Below are positions 7,592 to 16,886 of a stretch of 64,000 nucleotides of DNA, piece after piece. The translations under genes were made by a program, and so were the position numbers. Origin of the DNA: JBFMFR01 sp040752025 (lineage in GTDB: Bacteria; Chloroflexota; Anaerolineae; Anaerolineales; UBA4823); the NCBI GenBank assembly GCA_040752025.1, contig JBFMFR010000006.1, positions 124,001 through 188,000 on the forward strand, in the 5' to 3' direction. Position 1 is the stretch's first letter. Each line of letters starts with the position of its first letter. The notes beneath the pieces are model-generated. The model had not been told where the DNA came from and did not search any database. It was given only the letters and a program-made list of their open reading frames with translations.

Positions 7592-10500
7592 TCAATCCGG
7601 ATAGGGATTTTGCGTAGCCGTTGGCGTTGGCGTGCTGCTGGGCAGCGGAGTCAGCGTTTCACTGGGTTGAGCTGTTGGACTGAAAGTCGGCGTCGGCGTT
7701 GAAGTAGGCGTCGCGGTTGGGTTCGGCGTTGAGGATGGCGGAGGCACCAGAGTTGCAGTTGCCGTTGGCGTATCGGTCGGCACCAGCGTAGCACTCGGCG
7801 TAGGCGTAGCTACCTGCAAGTTCAGGTGCAGCAATCGTTCTGCGTACGCGCCTGCACTGCTCTGTATGCGCAAGCGCAGGGTTACCTGCCCAGGAGGCAC
7901 CTCATTCAAATCCCAGGTGTAGAGCAGATCTGGCTGGCTCAGGCGCTGGCGGCCTTCGAGCAGCGTTTCCCACTCCGAAGGCTTCGTACCCATGCCAAAG
8001 TCCAGACGCATCGCATCAAAGCCCTGCGTGGCATCCACCACAGCATAAATATCCAAAGGGCTGCGGGTGATTGTCTCGCCATCTTGCATACCTAGAAGTT
8101 CCAGGCGCGGGCGCGGATCGTCAGCCCGGCATTCTCGACTGGGCGAGAACAAAATTGGCTCCTCAAAGCCCATATTCTTCGCCCATGCCCGTCCCTGGGC
8201 ATCTTTCCGAATCCACTTCCGCGCCCATTCGTCAGTTACATTCAACACAAACTTCTCTTCGGTAAAATCCGAACAGACTGGCGAAGCCCGCAGGCCAGTC
8301 CATGTATCGATCAGGGTCTTCTGCCATAAATCCTGGCCTTCTGGCAGCGGCAGTTGGCCCAACGCAAAAAGCTCCCTGCGCTGCTCCGGACACCAGGGCG
8401 AAGGCATCGTTCCCGATATCGCGCAAATCACCTGCTCAATCACGGTCGCCGGACGGGCGAAGGGGGTTGGACTTCCCCCCGCCATCTGCTGCACTGCCGC
8501 CTGCATCACTTGCGCCCATACGGGCGCAGCCCCGCTCAACCCACTTGTGTTCTGCATCGGAGAATAATCGGCGTTTCCAATCCACACTCCCACTGCCACA
8601 TCCGGAGTGTAACCCACAGTCCAGTTATCCCGGAAATCATTCGTTGTACCCGTTTTGACTGCTGCCGGGAAGGAAAGATTGAGCACAGAGTTTGCTCCAA
8701 ACGCCGGCGTGCGCGCCTTGTTATCGGAAAGAATAGAAGAAATCAAAAATGCATGCTCAGAACGAATCGTCTGCGGACCTACTGGCTGCTGGGCTGCGTA
8801 CACTTCATTTCCCTCGTGATCCAGGATGCGCGTAATCGCCACAGGCGGTATCTGCCGCCCACCATTGGCCATCACTGCATAAGCGCCGGTCAATTCCAAC
8901 AGCGTCACTTCACCCCCACCTAAGGTCAAAGATAGGCCATAATCTGAGCGCGTCAGCGTAGTAATTCCCATCCGGCGAGCGAAGGCTAAAAATCCATCTT
9001 CAGTCGGCGTGCTCGGATCATCTTCCAGCCCCACAAAGGCCAGCGTTTTTACCGCGGGGATATTGTAGGAATTTGCCAGTGCATAGCGCACCGTCACCGG
9101 TCCATGAAAGCGACCATCGTAGTTCACTGGCACATAAGGTGGCCTCAGGTCATCCGCCCTGCCAGAGGGTGGAAACTCTGAGGGCACATCCCACAACAAG
9201 GTAGCCGGTGTCCAGCCTTTCTCGAAAGCCGCCAGGTAGGTTAACGGCTTGATCGCCGAACCAGGCTGGCGTGGGCTGATCGCCATATTGACTTGTCCTG
9301 AGATCGCTTCGTTATAAAAATCTGCCGAACCGATCATCGCCAGGATTTCGCCAGTGGATGGTCTCAGCACCACCACCGCCCCATCTGTAGCCCTTTGCGC
9401 GCTCATCGCTGCAACCTGGTCATACACCGCTTTTTGCGCCACGTCTTGCAGGCCAGGTTCCAGAGTTGTGTACACAGTGAATCCTGAGCGATATATCCTC
9501 TGCGGATCGTATTGAGCTTCAAGCAGCGAGCGCACATAGGTTACCCAATGTGGATAACGGATCTGTACATCCGGGGACTCGAAAGAGTAGCCCTTCATCT
9601 CATCCAGCGCCTTGGTAACGGTTACCGGATCCAGGCAAATCTTGCTAGGTGAATTGCTGACATAGATACAGCCCTGCTCTTGCCCCATCTGGTACATCAG
9701 CACAAGCACATCTTCCAGGCGCTTGAAAGTTGCCTCGGGGTTAGTGTAGACATCATAGACAGCCGGCGCCTGCGGCAGGCCTGCCAGAAAAGCAGCCTGG
9801 CCAAGCGTAAGCTGACCTGCAGTTGTGCCGAAATAAGTTTCGGCTGCGGCCTCCACACCATAAGCCAGGTTCCCAAAATAAATTTCGTTTAGATACAATT
9901 CCAGGATTTGGTCTTTGGAATACCGCCGGGTAATTTCTGCCGCCAGGATTGCCTCGCGGATTTTACGCTGGTAGCTCTGCTCGAAACGCTCCTCCGGGCT
10001 GAAAAGTAGCGCCCGCGCCAGTTGCTGCGTGATTGTCGAAGCCCCTGAGACCGTCTCGCCGCTCTGGTAGTTCTGCCAGAAAGCGCGCACAATCGCCATG
10101 GGGTCGAAACCTGGGTGGCTGTAGAAGCCCTTATCCTCTGTGGCAATCGTTGCTGCCACCAGGTACGGCGAGATTTTCGATAAGGGCACGTAAGTGCGCC
10201 TTCCGGCATTTGGATCGAGAATCTCGTACAATACATTGCCATCCCGATCCAGGATGCGCGTCGTCTCAAATTGAGATGCGCGCTGGCGTAAATCCTGGAT
10301 GCTCGGAAGTGTCGCTGCAATCCGATAATATTGCACAAAAATGATCGAAACACCGCACAAAGCTACTAAAACCAAACCAAACAGCGCCACAAAAACGATC
10401 CGGACCATACAGCCGAACATATCCCGACTGCTCGACGCGGAGCGGCTCGCTTTGCGCATTACCGGGAGCGGGCTTCTGGATGTTCCCATTGGCTGGCGTC

Positions 10501-10993
10501 GCTGCGGGGCTCCTGAAATTGGCGGCCGCCTGCTCGGATAGGCCGGCTTTTGTTTCCCCGGCGCACCCGGGGTAGCAGTCACCTGGCTTGCCGGTCTTCG
10601 GATCGGCGCGTAAGCAGATGGCGAGACCTGCGTGGCTCCAGTATCCTGCTCGCTTACCCGACGTGGCAGCGGCTGCGCTGGAGGTAAATTGGGTCTGCGT
10701 TGCCTGCTTCCAGGAGTGTCGACCGGCAAAGGGCGCGTCGAGATATGTTCTTGTGAGGCCGGCCGGCCCCCGAAAGGGGGCGGTGGTTTCACCGGCTTAT
10801 CACCAATCTCCATTGGGATCGTGGCTCCCTCAAGGTCAGGAGGCACATCATCAACTGGCAAAGGCCGCGTGCGCGCCGGGTCATCCTCCACAATTTGCTG
10901 CCCTTCTTTGGCTGGCTCGCGCTGCTCATCTGCTAAATGAGGCGTTTCAGGTGGAATTGATTCTTCAGGCGAATTGGTGGGAATCTCGGACAT
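7592..10993 (-). CDS. Class A penicillin-binding protein (glycosyltransferase/transpeptidase)
   Basis: Bifunctional peptidoglycan synthase of 1133 residues. Residues 1-195 are a long Pro/Arg-rich cytoplasmic tail; residues 197-221 are the single membrane anchor. The GT51 domain follows with catalytic Glu286 in ATEDKGFYSHPGFD and the motifs GASTITQQLAR, RKIREAILAAEI and ELYLNEIYFG. The transpeptidase domain has Ser579-x-x-Lys582 (GSAIKP), an SYN triad in ALANSYNIPAVK, and KTGT near residue 778. After a beta-rich stretch the last roughly 80 residues are a Thr/Pro-rich low-complexity tail. The protein is much longer than the usual 700-850 residues because of both tails. Its start (ATG 10993) lacks a strong ribosome site. 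The upstream MaoC gene lies 39 bases away on the same strand. Confidence 0.95.
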   Translation of the reverse strand: MSEIPTNSPEESIPPETPHLADEQREPAKEGQQIVEDDPARTRPLPVDDVPPDLEGATIPMEIGDKPVKPPPPFGGRPASQEHISTRPLPVDTPGSRQRRPNLPPAQPLPRRVSEQDTGATQVSPSAYAPIRRPASQVTATPGAPGKQKPAYPSRRPPISGAPQRRQPMGTSRSPLPVMRKASRSASSSRDMFGCMVRIVFVALFGLVLVALCGVSIIFVQYYRIAATLPSIQDLRQRASQFETTRILDRDGNVLYEILDPNAGRRTYVPLSKISPYLVAATIATEDKGFYSHPGFDPMAIVRAFWQNYQSGETVSGASTITQQLARALLFSPEERFEQSYQRKIREAILAAEITRRYSKDQILELYLNEIYFGNLAYGVEAAAETYFGTTAGQLTLGQAAFLAGLPQAPAVYDVYTNPEATFKRLEDVLVLMYQMGQEQGCIYVSNSPSKICLDPVTVTKALDEMKGYSFESPDVQIRYPHWVTYVRSLLEAQYDPQRIYRSGFTVYTTLEPGLQDVAQKAVYDQVAAMSAQRATDGAVVVLRPSTGEILAMIGSADFYNEAISGQVNMAISPRQPGSAIKPLTYLAAFEKGWTPATLLWDVPSEFPPSGRADDLRPPYVPVNYDGRFHGPVTVRYALANSYNIPAVKTLAFVGLEDDPSTPTEDGFLAFARRMGITTLTRSDYGLSLTLGGGEVTLLELTGAYAVMANGGRQIPPVAITRILDHEGNEVYAAQQPVGPQTIRSEHAFLISSILSDNKARTPAFGANSVLNLSFPAAVKTGTTNDFRDNWTVGYTPDVAVGVWIGNADYSPMQNTSGLSGAAPVWAQVMQAAVQQMAGGSPTPFARPATVIEQVICAISGTMPSPWCPEQRRELFALGQLPLPEGQDLWQKTLIDTWTGLRASPVCSDFTEEKFVLNVTDEWARKWIRKDAQGRAWAKNMGFEEPILFSPSRECRADDPRPRLELLGMQDGETITRSPLDIYAVVDATQGFDAMRLDFGMGTKPSEWETLLEGRQRLSQPDLLYTWDLNEVPPGQVTLRLRIQSSAGAYAERLLHLNLQVATPTPSATLVPTDTPTATATLVPPPSSTPNPTATPTSTPTPTFSPTAQPSETLTPLPSSTPTPTATQNPYPD

Positions 10994-11032
10994 ACGCTGC
11001 TTTGCTCGTATCCAACGTTCGGCATCACCGGA

Positions 11033-11503
11033 CTATCCGGGGCGCAGGGCAATTAAAGCTGTCCATTGCCCTTTCATCACAACTTCACCCTTCTGGTTTT
11101 TTACATTTACATCCAAAATCACTGACCCTGCGCCAATTCGGCGCATTTCCTTGGTCTCGACAATTGCCAACTCTGCATGTACAGTGTCCCCGAGAAAAAC
11201 CGGTTTAACAAATTTCCATTCCGTGATCTCGCGGAAAGCAACCACCGTACCTTCCATTACCCCTGTCTGAACTGCCAGGCCATTTGCTACCGCTAACACC
11301 AATAAACCATGTGCAATTCGTTGGCCGAACGGTCCATTTTGACTATAAACAGCATCCGTGTGAATCTGGTTAAAATCCCCGGACAATCCCGCGAAGTTCA
11401 CAACATCGGTTTCGGTGATCGTACGTCCGGCAGTTTCAATCCGCTGTCCCACCTTGAACTCGTCAAAATACATCCCACGCGGCCGACTCGGAAATGGACT
11501 CAT
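11033..11503 (-). CDS. MaoC-like acyl dehydratase (hot-dog fold)
   Basis: 156 residues. MaoC-type enzymes hydrate enoyl-CoA thioesters or act on related acyl-CoA substrates. Seen: FAGLSGDFNQIHTD, containing the Asp and His of the hydratase catalytic pair, then GQRIAHGLLVLAVANGL and a hot-dog core ending in GQWTALIAL. The start at 11503 is preceded on the minus strand by GGAGG. An internal ATG at residue 11 (MYFDEFKVGQRIE) is also possible and would match the usual family start more closely. Its neighbour is the PBP gene, with no obvious functional link. Confidence 0.85.
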   Translation of the reverse strand: MSPFPSRPRGMYFDEFKVGQRIETAGRTITETDVVNFAGLSGDFNQIHTDAVYSQNGPFGQRIAHGLLVLAVANGLAVQTGVMEGTVVAFREITEWKFVKPVFLGDTVHAELAIVETKEMRRIGAGSVILDVNVKNQKGEVVMKGQWTALIALRPG

Positions 11504-11658
11504 TACGCTACCTCCATAATGTGCTAGAATATGTCGAATCCCAGAGCTCCAAGCGTGTCACTTGCCTCTAAATGTTGCTGCTTGGGACCTGGGTATGGCT
11601 GCCCCATTCTAGCACAAAATACCTATGACCACTTTGCTGACTTACCACAAAAGTACCT
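11504..11658. other. Divergent intergenic region with an imperfect direct repeat
   Basis: 155 bases between the divergent MaoC and glycoside hydrolase genes. CACAAAATACCTATG (from 11613) recurs as CACAAAAGTACCTATG (from 11646), the second copy containing the start codon of the downstream gene. No strong promoter boxes or RNA gene were seen. Confidence 0.4.
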
Positions 11659-14055
11659 ATGCGTGATTGGAACCTGAAACCCGGAGAACCCCTCTCGCTT
11701 ACACTTACCAGCGATATCCGTTTGGGTTCCACTGATTTCACCAACGATCAAATCTGGGAACTCGCTTTATCCGATAGCACACCTCCGGCCCTGGCTTTGC
11801 AAACTACTTATGGCTTACGCGCCCGTGCTTTGCGCTTGTTCCCATCTTTCACCGAAGGTGAAGAAACCCGCATCGACCCGGCCACTTTCATCAAGGGGCC
11901 AGTATTCCATCGTATCTTCACGAACTTCATTCAGGTTGCTTTCACTCCTTTTGGGGATATAGACGTTATCGCCGAATATTGGGTTCCCCAGGCGCAAGGG
12001 TTAGCCGGGCGATTTCGCTTGCAGAACAGCAGCAAATCTACTCGACACATTCAATTCTCCTGGGTAGCGCAACTTTCGCCTACAGAAGGCCAGCGCATGG
12101 CCCCGCTGGTTCACCAGGCTACAACCCTTTTAGCAGGGCAAACCGATGGCATCTTTCCGGTAGTTTTTTTCACTGGAGGCTTCAACTCCAGCACAGGCCC
12201 CTATCCAGCCCTGACGCTTTCGCTAGATATCCCCCCCGGCAGCGAAAAACAACTCACCTGGGGTCATGCCGCCAGTTCTGAATTAGATAAGTCCATCGAA
12301 TCGGCTCGTAAACTCGCCGCACAGAACTGGGAAGCCGGGCTGACCTATTTGGAGATGCTCAACGCTGGCAGCCTCGAGATTCACACGGGCGAGCCCGATT
12401 GGGATGCGGCTTTTATGCTTGCCCAAAAATTGGCCCTGGGGCTGTATGTTGGGCCAACGCCGAATTTGCCTCATCCCTCGTTTGTGCAAACCCGTCTCCC
12501 CGACCAGGGATTTTCGTTGCGCGGCGACGGTAGCGACTACAGCCCTCTTTGGAATGGGCAAACACCCTTGGAGGCCTGTTACCTGGCCGACCTGACGTTG
12601 CCTGCCGCGCCTCACCTGGCCAAAGGATTGCTAAATAACTTTCTGGCAACCCAGGATGATACAGGATTTGCTGATTGGAAGCCCGGCCTGGCTGGCCAGC
12701 GCAGCCGCCTGATCGCCACTCCGCTCCTCGCTAACCTGGCCTGGCGCATCTACCAGGCCACTGAGGATCAACAATTCCTGGAAAACACTTTCGCCGGCCT
12801 TTTACATTTCGTTCAGGCCTGGTTTACTCCCGAACACGACCGGGATGGAGATGGATTACCTGAGTGGGATCATCCCATGCAAGCCAACATGGAAGATCAT
12901 CCCATCTATGCCCACTGGCACGAATGGGCATTAGGCGTAGATATTTCTACCGTCGAAAACCCCACTCTGTGCGCCTTGCTCTATCGCGAATGCCAATCGT
13001 TGATAAAGATTGCCACCCTTTTAGAGCGCAAGGAGACCCTGCCAGCCATCGAAGCGCTTGCTGACAACCTGAAAACGGCCGTTGAAACGGCCTGGAACGA
13101 GACCGACAGCTTCTACTTCGATTGGGATCGGGACACACATCTAAGCATGCCCAGCGAATGGCTGGGTGAGCAGGTTGGGTCGGGCACTCTGGTTACACAG
13201 CGCCAGTTCTCTCAACCAGTGCGTCTCCAACTTCAGATACACGCGCCCGAAGATGCTCGCCCACATCCGCTCATTTTCATTCACGGCACCAGTTCCACTG
13301 GCAACAACCGCATCGAGCGCTTGGGTGACGATGATTTCCATTGGCACCCAGGACGTGGGCGGTTGACGGGTGATTACATCTACACAGCAATCGAAAAGAT
13401 CGAAGTGCAGAAGCTAAACCCCGATGAACGTCTTAGCATTTTTACCGTTGGCGCCACCCACTTCTATCACACCAACCTGCTGCCACTTTGGGCAGGAATC
13501 CCGTCTCCGGAACATGCCAGTCTCCTGGTGGAGAATACCATCACCAACCAACAGCTCTTTTGGAGGCGCTTTGGCATTCCAACCTGCCCAAAACCAGGCG
13601 AGCACGCCGAAGCTATTCAAGCTTGTAGCACTATTCAATTACCCTGGAACACGTTGATCGGTGAAGGTCTGGTTCAATACGGCTATCGCCAGGTAGCCGC
13701 CGAGCTGCTGATTCGCCTGATGTCCGCCGTGATTCAATCCCTGAAGCAGGATCGCGCCTTCCGTCGCACTTATCACGCCGACAGTGGCCATGGACAAGGC
13801 GAACGGAACGCCCTCAGCGGTTTAGCCCCCCTGGGTCTTTTCTTGGAAGTTTTAGGGGTCCGCCCGATTTCCCCTCATCGCGTCGCTCTTGCTGGATTCA
13901 ATCCATTTCCCTGGCCGGTTACGGTAAAATATCGTGGATTGACTGTGCTGCGCCAAAAAGACAAAACCATCGTAATTTTCCCTGATGGTCAAACCGTAAC
14001 CATCAGTGACCCTGCACCACGAATCGTTTCCCTGGAGTCTCAACCCGCCCGATAG
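11659..14055 (+). CDS. Glycoside hydrolase, (alpha/alpha)6-barrel MGH1/GH63-like
   Basis: 798 residues without a signal peptide, so probably cytoplasmic. The N-terminal 240 residues are beta-rich (FRLQNSSKSTRHIQFSWVAQL), as in the beta-sandwich that precedes such barrels. The barrel half shows LPAAPHLAKGLLNNFL, DRDGDGLPEWDHP near residue 394 and HPIYAHWHEWALGVDIST near 414-431, with Asp/Glu/Trp-rich loops typical of retaining or inverting alpha-glycosidases of the mannosylglycerate-hydrolase/GH63 type. A further segment, YRRTYHADSGHGQGERNALSGLAPLGLFLEVLGV, resembles the end of such barrels. The natural substrate is unknown; alpha-linked gluco- or manno-oligosaccharides are the likeliest. The start is ATG 11659, with no clear ribosome site. 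The antiporter gene follows 22 bases later. Confidence 0.7.
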   Translation: MRDWNLKPGEPLSLTLTSDIRLGSTDFTNDQIWELALSDSTPPALALQTTYGLRARALRLFPSFTEGEETRIDPATFIKGPVFHRIFTNFIQVAFTPFGDIDVIAEYWVPQAQGLAGRFRLQNSSKSTRHIQFSWVAQLSPTEGQRMAPLVHQATTLLAGQTDGIFPVVFFTGGFNSSTGPYPALTLSLDIPPGSEKQLTWGHAASSELDKSIESARKLAAQNWEAGLTYLEMLNAGSLEIHTGEPDWDAAFMLAQKLALGLYVGPTPNLPHPSFVQTRLPDQGFSLRGDGSDYSPLWNGQTPLEACYLADLTLPAAPHLAKGLLNNFLATQDDTGFADWKPGLAGQRSRLIATPLLANLAWRIYQATEDQQFLENTFAGLLHFVQAWFTPEHDRDGDGLPEWDHPMQANMEDHPIYAHWHEWALGVDISTVENPTLCALLYRECQSLIKIATLLERKETLPAIEALADNLKTAVETAWNETDSFYFDWDRDTHLSMPSEWLGEQVGSGTLVTQRQFSQPVRLQLQIHAPEDARPHPLIFIHGTSSTGNNRIERLGDDDFHWHPGRGRLTGDYIYTAIEKIEVQKLNPDERLSIFTVGATHFYHTNLLPLWAGIPSPEHASLLVENTITNQQLFWRRFGIPTCPKPGEHAEAIQACSTIQLPWNTLIGEGLVQYGYRQVAAELLIRLMSAVIQSLKQDRAFRRTYHADSGHGQGERNALSGLAPLGLFLEVLGVRPISPHRVALAGFNPFPWPVTVKYRGLTVLRQKDKTIVIFPDGQTVTISDPAPRIVSLESQPAR

Positions 14056-14077
14056 CGTACGCGGTCACAAGAGTATT

Positions 14078-16033
14078 ATGCATATCAGCAATCAACTTCT
14101 TGCTATTGCCGTAATCCTGCTCAGCCTGGCGACCATTGTCGGCTGGATAACGCGCAAGCTGCGCCTGCCATATACCGTTGGGCTGGTTTTGCTCGGTCTG
14201 GGTCTGGGCTTGCTCAACAGCCTGAGTATTGATCTATTACCAGAACCGCTATTGGAGCTGGTTGAGTTCACTCGCCAGAGCATCACACCCGATTTTATCC
14301 TCGGGTTATTGGTTACCCCTCTGATCTTCGAGGCAGCTTTTCACCTGAATTGGGATGATCTGCGCCGGGATATCGTCCTTATTCTGGCCCTGGCAGTGCC
14401 CGGGGTGCTGGCAACCACCATCCTGATTGGTTCCCTGATTTACTTGGGAACTGACTTTCAATTCTCAGTTGCGCTGCTCTTTGGCGCGATGATGGCTGCC
14501 ACCGACCCTGTGTCCGTTATCGCCCTATTTCGCTACCTGGGTGTTCCCACGCGACTGCAAGTATTGGTAGAAGGTGAAAGCTTGTTCAACGATGGGACAG
14601 CCATCGTTATCTTCGCCCTGGTATTCAATATGGTGAAAGCCGCCAACGTCATCACGCCAGCATTGGATACAAAGCTGGTACTACAATTTCTGGCCGATTT
14701 CATCCGCGTCGCTGGCGGCGGACTGATCACCGGTTTATTCACCGGGTGGATTGTGTCCTTACTGATCAGCCGCATTGACGATTACCTGCTCGAAACCACC
14801 CTGACCACCGTGCTCGCCTTCGGCACTTATTTGGTTGCCGAACAGCTAGAAGTCTCCGGTGTCTTGGCTGTCGTGGCTGCAGGACTGGTCAACGGCAACA
14901 TCGGTCCCAAAGGCATGTCGCCTACCACTCATATCCAGGTTACGAACTTCTGGGAATATGCGTCTTTTCTATCCAACTCGGTTATCTTTCTGTTGATCGG
15001 GCTGGAGATCGATTTGCCCAGCCTATTGGCTCGCTTCCGCCCCACTCTGCTGGCCATCCTGGTTGTGCTTCTCGTGCGCGCGATCGTCATCTACAGCTTC
15101 TCCTGGTTCAACCGCGAAGTTCCCTGGCGCTGGCGACATATCATCTTCTGGGGTGGGCTGCGCGGCGCTGTTTCGCTGGCTCTGGCGTTGAACCTCCCAG
15201 CCAGTTTGGAATGGTCGACCGATTTACGCAACATGACTTTCGGAGTCGTATTGTTCACCATTTTGGTACAGGGTTTCAGCACCCAGCCGCTCGTCAAGCA
15301 CCTTCACTTGGTGGAACGCAACGAGATGCAAGAAGAGTACGAGCGCCGTCACGCCCGCGCCGTTGCAGCCAGCGCAGCCTATGATCACCTGAAGCAGATG
15401 TACCGGGGAGGTTTGTTCTCCCAGCACACCTGGCAGCTCCTGGCTCCGATACTCAAAGAGCACGCCGAAAGCCTGGCTGAAGCCGTGAAAGAAGTCATCG
15501 AAATCGACCCAAGCGTTGAAGCCGAGGAACTGGATACCGCCCGCCGCGAAGCCCTGCGCGCCCAGCGCAGTGCCCTGATCGGCTTGCTGCAGGACGGCGT
15601 CATTTCTGAGGACGTTTACTCGCAACTTTCACGCAGCATCGACATCCAATTATCCAAAAGCCAAAGCCACTGGATTCACATGATAAAGGAGAAACTTTTG
15701 GCCCCGCATATAAACCGCTTGATGACTGCCGTCGTTCAGGTTCAAGATGTCGAAAACGCCATCAATGGCCTGAATGAAGCCAGCCTTCCGGTCACCCGTT
15801 TGCCCAGCACGGGCGGGTTTCTAGGCCGTCGCAACGTAACCCTGTTGATCGGTCTGGCGGAAGGCCAGGAAGAGCTCGTTCATGACACCCTGCGGCGCAA
15901 CTGTCGTCGCAGAATCGAATACATCGCCACCCCTTTGGAGGGCTCTCCCTTCCATTTGCCACTCACCACGCCCGTCACCGTCGGCGGAGCGACCATTTTT
16001 ACATTCAAAGTAGAACATTACGAGGAAATCTAG
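14078..16033 (+). CDS. CPA1 cation/proton antiporter fused to a PstA/DarA (cyclic-di-AMP receptor) domain
   Basis: 651 residues from ATG 14078 (MHISNQLLAIAVILL); the longer frame start at 14006 would put a polar tail before the first helix. Residues 1-400 are about 12 membrane helices of the CPA1 Na+/H+ or K+/H+ exchanger family, with the signature positions MAATDPVSVIALF, EGESLFNDGTAIVIF and GGLRGAVSLALAL. A cytoplasmic helical segment follows to about residue 540. From about residue 545 to the end is a PII-like PstA/DarA fold: AVVQVQDVENAINGL, STGGFLGRRNVTLLIG and the closing strand VGGATIFTFKVE. That domain family binds cyclic-di-AMP. The next gene encodes a free copy of the same fold. The fusion implies direct control of ion exchange by the nucleotide, which is an inference. 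Confidence 0.85.
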   Translation: MHISNQLLAIAVILLSLATIVGWITRKLRLPYTVGLVLLGLGLGLLNSLSIDLLPEPLLELVEFTRQSITPDFILGLLVTPLIFEAAFHLNWDDLRRDIVLILALAVPGVLATTILIGSLIYLGTDFQFSVALLFGAMMAATDPVSVIALFRYLGVPTRLQVLVEGESLFNDGTAIVIFALVFNMVKAANVITPALDTKLVLQFLADFIRVAGGGLITGLFTGWIVSLLISRIDDYLLETTLTTVLAFGTYLVAEQLEVSGVLAVVAAGLVNGNIGPKGMSPTTHIQVTNFWEYASFLSNSVIFLLIGLEIDLPSLLARFRPTLLAILVVLLVRAIVIYSFSWFNREVPWRWRHIIFWGGLRGAVSLALALNLPASLEWSTDLRNMTFGVVLFTILVQGFSTQPLVKHLHLVERNEMQEEYERRHARAVAASAAYDHLKQMYRGGLFSQHTWQLLAPILKEHAESLAEAVKEVIEIDPSVEAEELDTARREALRAQRSALIGLLQDGVISEDVYSQLSRSIDIQLSKSQSHWIHMIKEKLLAPHINRLMTAVVQVQDVENAINGLNEASLPVTRLPSTGGFLGRRNVTLLIGLAEGQEELVHDTLRRNCRRRIEYIATPLEGSPFHLPLTTPVTVGGATIFTFKVEHYEEI

Positions 16034-16034
16034 C

Positions 16035-16301
16035 ATGAAATTAATCATCACCGTCATAAACGACATCGACAACGAACCCGTATCGCAGGCTTTGATTCAA
16101 TCAGGTTTCCGCGTAACCCGTATCGCCTCCACTGGTGGCTTCCTCCGCCGTGGTTCATCTACACTGATGATTGGCGTAGAAGACCAAAACGTTGACGCTG
16201 CCATCCAGGTTATCCGCGACAACCTTTCCCCCGTCACTGACCCCAACATCAAGCGCGCTACACTGTTCGTGCTCCCCGTCGAGAATTTCACTCAAGTGTG
16301 A
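16035..16301 (+). CDS. Stand-alone PstA/DarA-like (DUF970) PII-fold protein
   Basis: 88 residues. The start overlaps the end of the antiporter's ribosome-entry region: GAGG at 16022-16025, antiporter stop 16031-16033, ATG 16035, so translation is probably coupled. It carries the family hallmark RVTRIASTGGFLRRGSSTLMIGVED. Compared with well-studied PstA/DarA proteins (about 109 residues) and with the antiporter's own C-terminal domain, it lacks most of the loop between the middle helix and the last strand (only SPVTDPNIKRATLFVLPVE remains). PstA family members trimerise and bind cyclic-di-AMP at subunit interfaces. This one may form mixed trimers with the antiporter domain or act as an independent sensor. 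Confidence 0.85.
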   Translation: MKLIITVINDIDNEPVSQALIQSGFRVTRIASTGGFLRRGSSTLMIGVEDQNVDAAIQVIRDNLSPVTDPNIKRATLFVLPVENFTQV

Positions 16302-16304
16302 TTT

Positions 16305-16874
16305 TCATTCGTGAAATTCTTCGACCTGGTAAATCTCCACCTGCAACATCTTCCTGCGCCAGAGATCGTGGGCCGCGCCCATTTTCTGGCACAAGTGGCT
16401 CAGGAATTCTGCCGGATCCGGCAGCTTTTCCCACACTTGGGGCAAAAATGTAGCCCGCCGTACGCCATCTCTCAGGATCACCCCATCCACATTAGGCCGT
16501 AACTTTTCCAGCAGATCCCCTGGCTGCTCATAAGCAAGTGTTTGAGGGAGCGTCAGGCGCGAAATCTCGATGCTTAGTTCTGGCACCTCCGAGCCGTTCA
16601 CCGGCGGGAAGCGAAAATCGTTCATCGCCGCCGCCACAGCGTGCTCGCACACATCTTCGGCCAGTGCCTGGTAAGGCTCCAGCGCCCCAATACAGCCCCG
16701 CAACGCGCCATGCCTGGTCAGTGTAACAAAAGTTGCTCCTGGCTTTCGCAAACGCTCTGGCAGGGCTTGCAGATCCAAGGCCGGTCGCTGGCGGCCCTGC
16801 GCGGCAGTATCAATCGCCTGGCGCGCCAGTTTCAATAGAATACTGCGCTCCTCATCCGTCAGACGATCTTCCAT
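16305..16874 (-). CDS. AMMECR1-domain protein (AmmeMemoRadiSam system protein A type)
   Basis: 189 residues. The domain is recognised by LRGCIGALEPYQALAEDVCEHAVAAAMNDFRFP, where LRGCIG is the invariant core, followed by EVPELSIEISRLTLPQ and DGVILRDGVRRATFLPQVWEKLPDPAEFLSHLC. In bacteria such genes often neighbour a Memo protein and a radical-SAM protein, but neither is visible here. The molecular function is unproven; a role in an undefined modification is proposed for the family. It lies 12 bases downstream of the flavin reductase gene and converges on the pstA-like gene with only 3 bases between them. Confidence 0.9.
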   Translation of the reverse strand: MEDRLTDEERSILLKLARQAIDTAAQGRQRPALDLQALPERLRKPGATFVTLTRHGALRGCIGALEPYQALAEDVCEHAVAAAMNDFRFPPVNGSEVPELSIEISRLTLPQTLAYEQPGDLLEKLRPNVDGVILRDGVRRATFLPQVWEKLPDPAEFLSHLCQKMGAAHDLWRRKMLQVEIYQVEEFHE

Positions 16875-16886
16875 CTCAACACCTCT

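Noticed and set aside
7592..7830. Tandem-like repeats of GTTGGCGTTGGCGT type
   Set aside because: They are codons of the Thr/Pro-rich C-terminal tail of the PBP, not a separate repeat element or CRISPR.
14006..14077. Antiporter start at 14006
   Set aside because: It would add 24 polar residues before the first membrane helix and overlap the preceding gene; ATG 14078 has AAGAG upstream and a proper helix start.
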